NCBI GenBank assembly: GCA_947458955.1 | Contig: CANGZT010000008.1 | Location: 1 to 37,628, forward strand | Origin: Flavobacteriia bacterium | GTDB lineage: Bacteria; Bacteroidota; Bacteroidia; Flavobacteriales_D; Crocinitomicaceae | Length of the DNA: 37,628 nt | Direction: 5' to 3' | Shown: positions 17,856 through 27,296 of the stretch, piece by piece | Layout of the letters: each line of letters begins with the position of its first letter | Numbering within the stretch: the first letter of the stretch is position 1 | Notes under the pieces: model-generated | Database searches by the model: none | What the model was told of the DNA's origin: nothing | What the model saw: the letters and a program-made list of their open reading frames with translations, nothing else | Position numbers and translations under genes: made by a program

Positions 17856-18647
17856 ATGATTGTAAAAACAAACGATAATAAAAACATTTATACAGAAATT
17901 TTAAATCATCATCAGAACCTACCCGTAGTAGTTTTGCTGAATGGTTTGTCACAAAGTACTGCTTCTTGGGGATTTATCACTCCTTTACTAAAAGAAAAGT
18001 ATACTGTTGTTTTGATGGATTTTATTTTTCAAGGAAATTCAGAGAAAGAGGGTGATTGGCGTGATTTTGATCAACATGCTGAGGATGTTGTTCATGTGTT
18101 AGATGCATATGGATTTCAAAAAGCGTCTTTAATAGGTTTATCTTATGGAAGTATAGTAGCTCAACATGTCGGTGTATTATTTCCAGAGCGCATAGATAAG
18201 TTGGTTTTACTTTCAACTTTCGCTCACAAAACACCATACTATGAGGCGATTGAGCTTTCGTGGAAGCGGTCTTTAGAAATTGGTGGTTATGGTTTGTTAT
18301 TAGATGTAATGCTTCCGTATGTTTTGAGTGATCATTATTTCAATAATCCAATTATTCCTATTGAATTATTGAAATCGATGCGTAAAGATGTTGTTGAGGC
18401 AAAAGCGTTAGATAAATTAATGACTGCCACTTTACACATGAAAGATTATCGAAAGGAATTGCCTAAGATCAAGGCTTTAACATTAGTTGTTCATGGAGGA
18501 AAAGATATGTTGTTTCCAGTTGATTTAGGCAAATCGGTATCTAAACATATAAATGATTCCAAATTTGTAGTTTTACCGGATGCTGGGCATACTCTTAATT
18601 TGGAAAATGTTCCTGAAGTTGTTAATTTAATTAAAGATTTTATATAA
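17856..18647 (+). CDS. Alpha/beta hydrolase
   Basis: LLNGLSQSTASW oxyanion region, GLSYGS nucleophile elbow, HGGKDMLFP, DAGHTLNLE. Confidence 0.88.
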   Translation: MIVKTNDNKNIYTEILNHHQNLPVVVLLNGLSQSTASWGFITPLLKEKYTVVLMDFIFQGNSEKEGDWRDFDQHAEDVVHVLDAYGFQKASLIGLSYGSIVAQHVGVLFPERIDKLVLLSTFAHKTPYYEAIELSWKRSLEIGGYGLLLDVMLPYVLSDHYFNNPIIPIELLKSMRKDVVEAKALDKLMTATLHMKDYRKELPKIKALTLVVHGGKDMLFPVDLGKSVSKHINDSKFVVLPDAGHTLNLENVPEVVNLIKDFI

Positions 18648-19415
18648 ATGAAAACAGTTCTAATAACAGGAAGTACAAGCGGTATAGGTTTAGGTATTGC
18701 CCGCGAATTTGCAAAAGCAGGCTACCAAATAGCTTTCAATGGTTTAGAGCCGAATGGACCTGAAATTGCTAGTCAAATAGGAGAGGAGTACGGTGTTAAA
18801 ACAGCTTTTTATGGGGCTGATTTGAGTAATTCTGTATCTATTCAAGATATGGTTTCAAATGCGTTGGATCATTTTGGTAAAATTGATGTTTTAATTAATA
18901 ATGCTGGTATTCAGTATGTTTCTCCGATAGAAGATTTCCCTATTGAGAAATGGGATGCTATTATTGCTGTGAATTTAAGCGCAGTCTTTCATACCTCTAA
19001 ATCAGTTTGGGAGAGTATGAAAAAAAATAAATTTGGACGAATCATAAACATTGCATCTGCTCATGGTTTAGTTGCATCTGAATTTAAGGTCGCTTATGTT
19101 TCTGCAAAACATGCTGTTGTTGGGATGACTAAAGTACTAGGCTTGGAAGGCGCTCCCTATGGAATTACGGTAAATGCGATTTGTCCAGGTTATGTTAAAA
19201 CACCATTGGTTGAAAAACAAATAGCTGAACAAGCTAAGGCACACGGTATATCAGAGGATGAGGTTGTTTCTAAGATTATGCTTCAAAAGCATGCAATAAA
19301 AGAGTTTGTTACTCCTGAAACATTAGGTAAACTTGCATTGTTTCTAGCTTCTGAAGAAGCATCGACAATGACAGGTACAGCATTACCTGTAGACGGAGGT
19401 TGGACAGCACAATAA
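18648..19415 (+). CDS. bdhA: 3-hydroxybutyrate dehydrogenase-like SDR
   Basis: VLITGSTSGIGLGIAREFAKAGY, NNAGIQYVSPIEDFPIEKWDAIIAVNLSAVFH, GRIINIASAHGLVASEFKVAYVSAKHAVVGMTK, NAICPGYVKTPLVEKQI, C-terminal GTALPVDGGWTAQ. Confidence 0.92.
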   Translation: MKTVLITGSTSGIGLGIAREFAKAGYQIAFNGLEPNGPEIASQIGEEYGVKTAFYGADLSNSVSIQDMVSNALDHFGKIDVLINNAGIQYVSPIEDFPIEKWDAIIAVNLSAVFHTSKSVWESMKKNKFGRIINIASAHGLVASEFKVAYVSAKHAVVGMTKVLGLEGAPYGITVNAICPGYVKTPLVEKQIAEQAKAHGISEDEVVSKIMLQKHAIKEFVTPETLGKLALFLASEEASTMTGTALPVDGGWTAQ

Positions 19416-19424
19416 AAATTTAGA

Positions 19425-20459
19425 ATGAAATTAAAAACGAAACACGTAGGACTTGCGTTACAAGGTGGTGGAGCACATGGTGCTTTTACTTGGGGGGTAC
19501 TTGATCGCCTTTTAGAAATAGAAGAGCTAGTAGCAGATGGTATCGTTGGTACGAGTGCTGGTGCGATCAATGCAGTGGTAACTGCATATGGATTACATAT
19601 AGGTGGAAAAGAAAAGGCGAAAGAATTACTCGACAAACTTTGGAAAGATATTGCATTGTCAGGAAATATTTTGTTTAAACCTTCTATGGTTGACTCAATG
19701 TTTTCAAATGGAGATTTATACAATACTCCTGGGTATATGATGTTTAACGCAATGTCTCAGTTTTTTTCTCCTTATCAGCTTAATCCAGCTAATATTAATC
19801 CGTTAAGACAAATATTAAATTCATTGGTTGATTTCGATGAATTGAGAAAGTACAATAAGAAAAAGCTTTTTATTTGTGCTACCAATGTAAAAACGAATAG
19901 AGCTAAAGTCTTTGCAAATGATGATATTACAGTAGATGCTGTTTTGGCTTCAACTTGTTTACCTTATCTTTTTCAAGCAGTAGAAATTGATGGAGAATAT
20001 TATTGGGATGGTGGTTATATGGGTAACCCTCCTTTGTTTCCATTGATTGAAAATACAGACATTAGTGATGTGTTACTTGTTAAAATAAATTCGATAAATA
20101 TCAAAGAGGTACCAACAAGTGCTAGAGATATTGAAGATCGAATAACAGAAATTTGTTTTAATTCTAGTTTAATTAATGAAATGAAATTGATTCATTATCG
20201 AAATGAACTAGTCAGAAGGGGTATTTCCTTAGAGGAAGATCGAAAACCAAGAGAGATATTTGTGCATTCTATTTCTGCCCATGAAGCGATTGGTCATTTG
20301 AAATATTCAAGTAAAATGAATACTTCTTGGGAATTTTTATTAGATCTAAAACAAAAAGGAAGAGAGTATGCAGAGAAATGGATTGTGAATGAATACGATC
20401 AGGTTGGTATAAAATCTTCATTTGATGTCGAAAAACATTTTTTCAATAAATTCAAATGA
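19425..20459 (+). CDS. Patatin-like phospholipase
   Basis: GLALQGGGAHGAFTWGVLDRLLE, GTSAGAINA (GxSxG), YYWDGGYMGNPPL (DGG); immediately follows bdhA. Confidence 0.92.
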   Translation: MKLKTKHVGLALQGGGAHGAFTWGVLDRLLEIEELVADGIVGTSAGAINAVVTAYGLHIGGKEKAKELLDKLWKDIALSGNILFKPSMVDSMFSNGDLYNTPGYMMFNAMSQFFSPYQLNPANINPLRQILNSLVDFDELRKYNKKKLFICATNVKTNRAKVFANDDITVDAVLASTCLPYLFQAVEIDGEYYWDGGYMGNPPLFPLIENTDISDVLLVKINSINIKEVPTSARDIEDRITEICFNSSLINEMKLIHYRNELVRRGISLEEDRKPREIFVHSISAHEAIGHLKYSSKMNTSWEFLLDLKQKGREYAEKWIVNEYDQVGIKSSFDVEKHFFNKFK

Positions 20460-21139
20460 GAAGAGGATTTAAAATAATAATCTGGAGTTTAATATCAATC
20501 GTATTATTTTTTGGAATTTATTTTTTATTTGCATTTTTATTAGGATCCATTAGTAGTGGTCAAATTATATCTCATAAGCCAAAAAAATATAACGTTTTAG
20601 TCTTGTCCAATGGAGTTCATACGGATATTGTAATGCCCGTAAAAAACGAATTGGTAAATTGGAAATATTATTTTCCAGTTTCAAATACCAGAACAAAACA
20701 AAATCACGATCAATGGATCTCTTTTGGTTGGGGAGATAAAGAGTTTTACTTAAATACTCCTACTTGGGCAGACCTTACTGTTGCAATTGCTTTGCGATCT
20801 GCAACAGGTTTAAGTAGTACCGCTTTACATGTAACATACAGAGATTCAGTTAACATTGATTCATCCAATTGTATTAAACTATACTTAACTAAAAAAGAGT
20901 ACAAAAACCTAAGGAATTTTATTTTTAATTCATTTCAAAAAACAAAAAAAAATAAGGCTCAATACATTCCTACAGATGCTGTATATGGAGATAATGATGC
21001 TTTTTATGAATCGACAGGAACCTATCATTTGTTTTATACTTGTAATACTTGGACAAACGATGCGTTAAAGTCTTGTAATCAGAAAGCATGTGTATGGACT
21101 CCGTTTGAATCTGGAATTTTTGGCATGTATGAAAAATGA
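20456..21139 (+). CDS. DUF2459/TIGR02117-like membrane-anchored protein, possible Cys hydrolase
   Basis: N-terminal TM; VLSNGVHTDIVMP, SFGWGDKEFYLNTPTWADL, STALHVTY, YHLFYTCNTWTNDALKSC; overlaps the patatin stop by 4 nt. Confidence 0.75.
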   Translation: MRRGFKIIIWSLISIVLFFGIYFLFAFLLGSISSGQIISHKPKKYNVLVLSNGVHTDIVMPVKNELVNWKYYFPVSNTRTKQNHDQWISFGWGDKEFYLNTPTWADLTVAIALRSATGLSSTALHVTYRDSVNIDSSNCIKLYLTKKEYKNLRNFIFNSFQKTKKNKAQYIPTDAVYGDNDAFYESTGTYHLFYTCNTWTNDALKSCNQKACVWTPFESGIFGMYEK

Positions 21140-21186
21140 AACTTTTTTGAGATGAAAACGTTAACCATCTTTGAAAAAAATATATA

Positions 21187-22047
21187 ATGAAAGGAATTAT
21201 TTTAGCTGGAGGTTCTGGTACTCGACTACACCCTTTGACATTAGCAGTAAGCAAGCAATTGATGCCAGTGTATGACAAACCAATGATATATTATCCTTTG
21301 TCAGTACTTATCGGAGCAGGGATTTCTGAGATATTAATTATTTCAACTCCTCATGATTTACCCCATTTTCAGCGCCTATTAGGTGATGGTACTAAGTTGG
21401 GATGTCGTTTTGAATATGCTGAACAGCCAGAACCAAATGGTCTAGCACAAGCTTTTGTTATTGGAGAAGAGTTTATTGGAAAGGATAGTGTAGCTTTGAT
21501 TTTAGGGGATAATATTTTCTATGGAGCAGGAATGAGTGAATTGTTGAGTGAAAATTTACATCCAGATGGCGGAATTGTTTATGCTTATCATGTGAGCGAT
21601 CCTGAACGTTATGGTGTAGTTGAATTTGACGATAAGATGAATGCGATTTCAATCGAAGAAAAGCCTCTAAAGCCCAAATCAAATTACGCAGTACCTGGTT
21701 TATATTTTTATGATAATCATGTTGTTGAAATAGCAAAATCATTAAAACCATCAGCAAGAGGAGAGTACGAAATTACCGATGTGAATGCTGAATATTTGAA
21801 ACGTAAAAAACTAAAAGTATCTATGTTAAGTAGGGGTACAGCATGGTTAGACACGGGTACTTTTCCTTCTTTGATGCAAGCAGGCCAATTTGTACAAGTC
21901 ATTGAAGAAAGACAAGGATTAAAGATTGGTTGTATAGAGGAGGTTGCTTATAGAAATGGTTTTATATCAAAAGAACAACTAATAGAAATTGCTAAACCAT
22001 TACTAAAGAGTGGTTATGGTACTTATTTAATGACATTAATATCTTGA
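21187..22047 (+). CDS. rfbA: Glucose-1-phosphate thymidylyltransferase
   Basis: [84 protein letters not shown]. Confidence 0.96.
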   Translation: MKGIILAGGSGTRLHPLTLAVSKQLMPVYDKPMIYYPLSVLIGAGISEILIISTPHDLPHFQRLLGDGTKLGCRFEYAEQPEPNGLAQAFVIGEEFIGKDSVALILGDNIFYGAGMSELLSENLHPDGGIVYAYHVSDPERYGVVEFDDKMNAISIEEKPLKPKSNYAVPGLYFYDNHVVEIAKSLKPSARGEYEITDVNAEYLKRKKLKVSMLSRGTAWLDTGTFPSLMQAGQFVQVIEERQGLKIGCIEEVAYRNGFISKEQLIEIAKPLLKSGYGTYLMTLIS

Positions 22048-23006
22048 TGAAAACACTTAAAGATTATTCTGTATCATTTGAAAAATTATTGAAGGAGTAC
22101 CAATTCCCTGGTACTCCTTCAAACTTATACGACCCTTTGTCCTATTTCATGAATTTAGGTGGAAAACGTATAAGACCTTTGCTAACGTTAATGTCTGCTG
22201 AGTTGTTTGGCGGTCAAGCTGAGGAAGCTTACCCAAGTGCTTTATCGATTGAATTCTTTCATAATTTTTCATTGATTCATGATGATATTATGGATAAAGC
22301 ACCGTTAAGAAGAAACCAACAAACGGTACATGCTAAATGGAATGATAATATTGCTATCCTTTCAGGGGATGTATTATTAGTCAAAGCCTACCAAGAATTA
22401 CAAAGACATAATCCCGCTCATGTCTCTAAGTTGTTAACTATTTTCAATAAAACTGCTGTGGAGGTATGTGAAGGTCAACAAATGGATATGGATTTTGAAA
22501 CTAGATCAGATGTTTCTGTTCATGAATACATTGATATGATTCGACTTAAAACTTCTGTTTTGCTAGGTGGGGCTTTACAAATGGGAGCGATTATTGCGAA
22601 TGCCACCGAAGTTGATCAAAAATTAATTTACGATTTTGGAGTTAATTTGGGAATAGCTTTTCAAATACAAGACGATATCTTAGATTTATACGGAGATCCA
22701 GAAAAGTTTGGAAAACAAGTAGGAGGGGATATTATCACCAATAAAAAGACTTATTTGTTGTTGAAAGCATTAGAAGTACAAAAAGGAAATGAAGTTGATG
22801 ATATGCTTTTGATTGAAGATATGAATCTAAAAGTGAAAAAAGCACAAGAAATCATAAAAAAATTGGGGATTTTTGATGATGCTCAGAAATTAAAGTCTCA
22901 TTATCAACAAAAAGCAATGACTGCTTTGAGTTTAATTGATGTGCCAGGGGAACATAAAAATGTTTTAATTGAGTTATCTGATTTTTTATTTAATAGAGAA
23001 GTATAG
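22047..23006 (+). CDS. Polyprenyl synthetase (trans-isoprenyl diphosphate synthase)
   Basis: GGKRIRPLL, FHNFSLIHDDIMDKAPLRR (DDxxD), FQIQDDILDLYGD (DDxxD), GGDIITNKKTYL. ATG at 22047 overlaps the rfbA stop (ATGA-type overlap). Confidence 0.93.
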   Translation: MKTLKDYSVSFEKLLKEYQFPGTPSNLYDPLSYFMNLGGKRIRPLLTLMSAELFGGQAEEAYPSALSIEFFHNFSLIHDDIMDKAPLRRNQQTVHAKWNDNIAILSGDVLLVKAYQELQRHNPAHVSKLLTIFNKTAVEVCEGQQMDMDFETRSDVSVHEYIDMIRLKTSVLLGGALQMGAIIANATEVDQKLIYDFGVNLGIAFQIQDDILDLYGDPEKFGKQVGGDIITNKKTYLLLKALEVQKGNEVDDMLLIEDMNLKVKKAQEIIKKLGIFDDAQKLKSHYQQKAMTALSLIDVPGEHKNVLIELSDFLFNREV

Positions 23007-23007
23007 C

Positions 23008-23394
23008 ATGGAAAAAGTTATAAAACATGTAGAAGTATTTCATGATTCATTTGGAATCAAGAATAACTATCAACCGACAGTAGGTTTATCAAAAGAGGAA
23101 ATAACTCTTCGTTTTAATCTTATGAAAGAAGAGAATGAAGAGTATTTAGAGGCCGCTTTAAATGGAGATTTAGTTGAGGTCGCAGATGCTTTAGGTGATC
23201 AGTTATATATTCTTTGTGGTACGATTTTAAAACATGGACTTCAAGATAAAATAGAAGAGGTTTTTGAAGAAATTCAACGATCTAACATGAGTAAACTAGA
23301 TAGTAATGGTAAACCTATCTATCGTGAAGATGGTAAAATATTAAAATCAGAACTGTATTTCAAACCGAATATCAAAGCGATCATAGAGAAATGA
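23008..23394 (+). CDS. MazG-like / phosphoribosyl-ATP pyrophosphohydrolase-like nucleotide pyrophosphatase
   Basis: LMKEENEEYLEAALNGDLVEVADALGDQLYILCGTI matches the ExxE...ExxD MazG motif. ATG at 23008 is preferred over the track start. Confidence 0.82.
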   Translation: MEKVIKHVEVFHDSFGIKNNYQPTVGLSKEEITLRFNLMKEENEEYLEAALNGDLVEVADALGDQLYILCGTILKHGLQDKIEEVFEEIQRSNMSKLDSNGKPIYREDGKILKSELYFKPNIKAIIEK

Positions 23395-23807
23395 AAAAAT
23401 TCAATATTCGTGTATATGGAATATTGATAAATCATAACAAAGAGATTTTAGTTTTAGATGAAACAAGAAATGGGTTTCATTTTACAAAATTTCCTGGGGG
23501 AGGTTTAGAATGGGGGGAAGGTTTTCAAGATTGTTTGAAAAGAGAATTTGAAGAAGAATTAGCTGTAAAGGTTACTGTTTTAGATCTTTTTTATATCAAC
23601 GATGATTTTGTTTCATCCGCTTTTCAAAGTGAAGATCAACTCATTTCAGTTTACTATCTAGTAAGTATAAATAAAGAAGATGTTCTAATACAGAAAACAG
23701 ATTTTGAAGTTCCTAGATGGGTTTCGTTAAATCAAATTAAAGATAATGACTTAACATTTCCCATAGATAAAAGAGTGTTATTGAAACTAAAAAAGGAGAT
23801 CATTTGA
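23391..23807 (+). CDS. NUDIX hydrolase
   Basis: FPGGGLEWGEGFQDCLKREFEEELAV Nudix box. Confidence 0.92.
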   Translation: MKKFNIRVYGILINHNKEILVLDETRNGFHFTKFPGGGLEWGEGFQDCLKREFEEELAVKVTVLDLFYINDDFVSSAFQSEDQLISVYYLVSINKEDVLIQKTDFEVPRWVSLNQIKDNDLTFPIDKRVLLKLKKEII

Positions 23808-23819
23808 TCTCCTTTTTTG
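23787..23819. terminator. Bidirectional terminator overlapping the NUDIX stop codon
   Basis: aaaaaggagatca-tt-tgatctcctttttt between convergent genes. Confidence 0.8.
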
Positions 23820-23836
23820 GTTTATGTTAAGATTAA

Positions 23837-26800
23837 TTATTGTATAATTAATTTCTTGTTAGAAACATATTGTCCTTGAGATATACGTAATGTATAGTAT
23901 CCCGCTTTGATTTGACTGTTTAAATTTATTTTGTGTGAGATAGCACCATTTGTATTGTTATTCGTTTCAGTACTTAATACTTTACCTTGTAAGTCAATTA
24001 ATTCAAACATTACAGGTTTTTCATTAGCTACGTATTCTACATTGATACCATTATCATTTGATGTAGGATTAGGTACTATGTTGAAGTTCATTTGTGTCAA
24101 AGGATTTTCTTCGATATTTACAGTACCAAATAAGTTTATGTTATCTATGTATAAATTATTTGAATAACTAGAAGCAAAAAACTCTAATTTGATTCTAACT
24201 CTATTTTTACTAGCATTCTTAACAATTGGTGTAAGATCAATATTTGTTGTTTTCCAAACATCATCAGAAGAAGGAATAAACTCTTTTCCTGAGTAAATAC
24301 CCGCAGTGATTAAATCAGTACTATATGATGCTGTTTGAGCCACATCTTTTGAATAACAGATTGTATGAAGTGGCAACCATGTTCTTCCACAGTTAGTGGA
24401 ATAAGATACCACTAGTTTTTCAGTAAGTAAAGAATCATAGAAACTCGTTGTAGCATAAGAGTAATCAAAATTCAACTTAGTATCTGTAATTCTAGTAAAG
24501 TCTATAGACGGCGAAATTAATGCATCTTTGCTACCTCCTAATCTTTCGAAGTATAATCGATTATCAATATCATCTAATGTTGCATTAGATATATCTTTAA
24601 AATTATTAAGTTTTACCCCTTTTGTTCCCCAACGTCCAGTTCCAACTTGGAAGTTAGCAAAATTATTTTCTTCATTTACAACTAACCAATTCGATAAAGA
24701 TCCCTCATTGAAACTTTGAGAAAAAAGATCATTAATCTCAGCTTCTTCAGCAGAAACAAAAACTGCTTCATTTAGTACAAGAGAATCTTCACCAACACTA
24801 TTTTTAACATGTAAAGAAACTTTTTTATAACCTGGAGTATCAAAAACTACTTTAGGGTTAGCTGAAGTATCTGTACTAGGTGTACCATCTTGGAAATACC
24901 ATACTCTACTTGTTGCTTTGGAGCTCCAAGATTTATCTCTAAAACTTACTAAACCTCCACTGCATAAATGAGTGATGTTATAGTTAAAGTATGGAGCAGG
25001 TTTACAAATAACTGATTTAATTTCATTTGTACCCGTGCTAACTAAATTTTCTTCTTTGTGTAAATTATTTCTACTGCTTATCGGTAAAGCTAAAATAGTT
25101 TTCATTAAAGTAACTTGGTCTTTTGAGAACATTAGCGGACATTCAGAATAGTCCATGTAATTTTGGAAGTTTTCTATCGTAGAACCGATTCCAAAAGTTT
25201 TTACTGAATCTATTTCTAAAGTTCCCTCTGCAGTTTCAGCATTAAAACCATATATTCTAAATGTGATTGTTTTAGAATCTCTGATGTTTTTATAATTGTT
25301 GTTTGTCGTACTAACTCTTACATTTAATCCCAAAGTTGTATCCGCTTTGAAAAATAAACGATTGTTAGTTACTGAAGCAACATTTGTATTTTTAGAAGTT
25401 AATGAAATTGGAGTGCTAAAGTTATCTACACTTGAACGAACTTCAAGATTTCTAACACCTTTATTGTTTCTGCTTGCATAAAAAGTAATAGAATCAATAT
25501 TTACTAATTTTCTTTTTTTAGCAGTGATAGAAAACTCATAATATTTATTCAAATTTAAAGTACCAGTAAGATTAGCTTGATTTAATTCTTTATCAGCTGC
25601 CCCGGTATCCCAAGAATCAAAAGCAAATACATCTTGTTTCTTAGAATTATTCCCAACTCCATTTGCACTAAATCTTGACATGTTGATTTTAGACGTGTCT
25701 GCAATCAATTGTAGAGACTCGATACCGAAAGATCCGTTATTTGTTTCAGCATTCCAACCGTAAATTCTGAAAGTTACTTTTTGACCATCTCTTAAATCTG
25801 TTAATTTTTGAGGTTGTTTAACAAAAAAGTCTAAGTCATTATTAACAGTAGTATCTGATTTAAGATTTGCTACATTATTGATATTTCTGATGAATTTAGA
25901 TGTGGTTACTAAATTTAAGTTGCTTTTAAAATTATCAGTACTAGCTCTTACAGCAATACTTCTTACACCTTCTTTATTTCTAAATGCAACAATATTTAAA
26001 CCTTTGATGTCGATAGCATTTCCTTTACTAGACTCGTAGCTTATTTCATAATACTTGGTTGTATCTACGATTTGTGAAAAGTTAGCGGTAACGGTGTCAG
26101 CATTTTTAGCTCCTGTTTTCCAGTTCGTGTAATCAATTTTAACTTTTGATGCACTTGCAGCTGAAATATTTCTGACTTTAAATAAAAATCTAGCTCCTTT
26201 AGGGAACGTGTTAATGTAATTTGTAGTATCAGTAGTATAATTACCAACAAGTACATTTAACTGATATTTACTTTGTTTACCAATTATTGATGTTGTGTCA
26301 ACATTTCCTGAATTCAATAAAACACCTGAAAAATCATTGTTTTCTGAAAAACCATTGATATCACAAGCGCCTGTAAAAGCATTCGTTGCACCAGTAGCAC
26401 AAGAAAAAGAAGAGTTATAAGCTCCACCTTTAGTTCTTGGTGTATCAGATATTCCATCATCTCCACAATCTACTCCTGTTTTGTTGTCATTTGAAACGGA
26501 GTTGAAAGTGTGCTGTAAGCCTAGGTAATGCCCAACTTCGTGAGTTAATGTTCTTGAACTTTTAACAATTTCTTTCGCAAGCACAGTAACTCCGTCAGCG
26601 AAGAATAAAGAACCATTTGCTGCAAAAGGTAGATAAGCTCTACCTAATACTTCTCCGTTCGCAATTGGAGGAAAACTTTTAACTATCCAAATATTTAAGT
26701 ATTTAGTTCTGTTCCATTGATTAAGCTTTGAATAGGTGCTTGAATTTTCAGTAAGAAAAGATTTAATATGGTCAATACCAGTTGTACAATTTCCTTTAGG

Positions 26801-27202
26801 GTCAATTGTTGCAAGTCTGAATTCAAAATTACAATTACCAACAAGATCTTTGAATGCAGGGTCAACAATACTAGTGTCAGCATTTAACAACTGGAAATCC
26901 TTATTTAGAACTTCTAGTTGCTTGATAATTAGCTCATCGTCTACATTTTCTATACCATCATTGTGGATCACATGAAAAACTACTGGAATTATGAATTTTG
27001 TTCTTTTAATTCCGTTTGCAGATTCTAAAGATCGAGCAGATTTTAATAACTCTTGGAAATCTTCAAAGGCTGCAGGGTTTTCTTTCCAATATTGCATTTG
27101 GTCATGTTCGTGTCCACAAAAGTTTTTGTTCCCTTGAGCAAAAACAGATTGACTGAAAACGAATGCTATCAATATTGATAAAATTGCGAAAAGTAATTTC
27201 AT
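23837..27202 (-). CDS. Secreted M43-like metalloprotease with inserted tandem repeats, PKD domain and T9SS sorting domain
   Basis: Signal peptide; HEVGHYLGLQHTF (26510-26542); Met-turn-like NYMDYSEC (about 25139-25162); PKD-like FRDKSWSSKATSRVWYFQDGTPSTDTSANPKVVFDTPGYKKVSLHV; C-terminal NIVPNPTSNDNG...GYYTLRISQGQYVSNKKLIIQ. Confidence 0.9.
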   Translation of the reverse strand: MKLLFAILSILIAFVFSQSVFAQGNKNFCGHEHDQMQYWKENPAAFEDFQELLKSARSLESANGIKRTKFIIPVVFHVIHNDGIENVDDELIIKQLEVLNKDFQLLNADTSIVDPAFKDLVGNCNFEFRLATIDPKGNCTTGIDHIKSFLTENSSTYSKLNQWNRTKYLNIWIVKSFPPIANGEVLGRAYLPFAANGSLFFADGVTVLAKEIVKSSRTLTHEVGHYLGLQHTFNSVSNDNKTGVDCGDDGISDTPRTKGGAYNSSFSCATGATNAFTGACDINGFSENNDFSGVLLNSGNVDTTSIIGKQSKYQLNVLVGNYTTDTTNYINTFPKGARFLFKVRNISAASASKVKIDYTNWKTGAKNADTVTANFSQIVDTTKYYEISYESSKGNAIDIKGLNIVAFRNKEGVRSIAVRASTDNFKSNLNLVTTSKFIRNINNVANLKSDTTVNNDLDFFVKQPQKLTDLRDGQKVTFRIYGWNAETNNGSFGIESLQLIADTSKINMSRFSANGVGNNSKKQDVFAFDSWDTGAADKELNQANLTGTLNLNKYYEFSITAKKRKLVNIDSITFYASRNNKGVRNLEVRSSVDNFSTPISLTSKNTNVASVTNNRLFFKADTTLGLNVRVSTTNNNYKNIRDSKTITFRIYGFNAETAEGTLEIDSVKTFGIGSTIENFQNYMDYSECPLMFSKDQVTLMKTILALPISSRNNLHKEENLVSTGTNEIKSVICKPAPYFNYNITHLCSGGLVSFRDKSWSSKATSRVWYFQDGTPSTDTSANPKVVFDTPGYKKVSLHVKNSVGEDSLVLNEAVFVSAEEAEINDLFSQSFNEGSLSNWLVVNEENNFANFQVGTGRWGTKGVKLNNFKDISNATLDDIDNRLYFERLGGSKDALISPSIDFTRITDTKLNFDYSYATTSFYDSLLTEKLVVSYSTNCGRTWLPLHTICYSKDVAQTASYSTDLITAGIYSGKEFIPSSDDVWKTTNIDLTPIVKNASKNRVRIKLEFFASSYSNNLYIDNINLFGTVNIEENPLTQMNFNIVPNPTSNDNGINVEYVANEKPVMFELIDLQGKVLSTETNNNTNGAISHKINLNSQIKAGYYTLRISQGQYVSNKKLIIQ
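25195..26155 (-). repeat. Two tandem ~170-aa protein repeats within the metalloprotease
   Basis: YYEISYESSKGNAIDIKGLNIVAFRNKEGVRSIAVRASTDNF...KVTFRIYGWNAETNNGSFGIESLQ aligns with YYEFSITAKKRKLVNIDSITFYASRNNKGVRNLEVRSSVDNF...TITFRIYGFNAETAEGTLEIDSVK. Confidence 0.85.
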
Positions 27203-27296
27203 TTGATAATAATTTACAATTGAACCGATAAATTTAATTCTTTCTTCCGAAAGTAGGTTAAAAAAAGTTTAAAAAAGCGTGAAAGTATGTGAAATA

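Noticed and set aside
19283-19723. 146-aa antisense ORF spanning bdhA and patatin
   Set aside because: Composition typical of an antisense translation; both sense genes are strongly supported.
20970-21278. Antisense ORF spanning the DUF2459-like gene and rfbA
   Set aside because: Shadow ORF without recognisable features.
22969-23007. N-terminal extension of the MazG-like ORF
   Set aside because: Lies inside the polyprenyl synthase gene; the ATG at 23008 gives a standard start.
25195-26155. Repeat block considered as a CRISPR or DNA satellite
   Set aside because: Repetition is at protein level (diverged ~170-aa domains), not exact DNA repeats with spacers.
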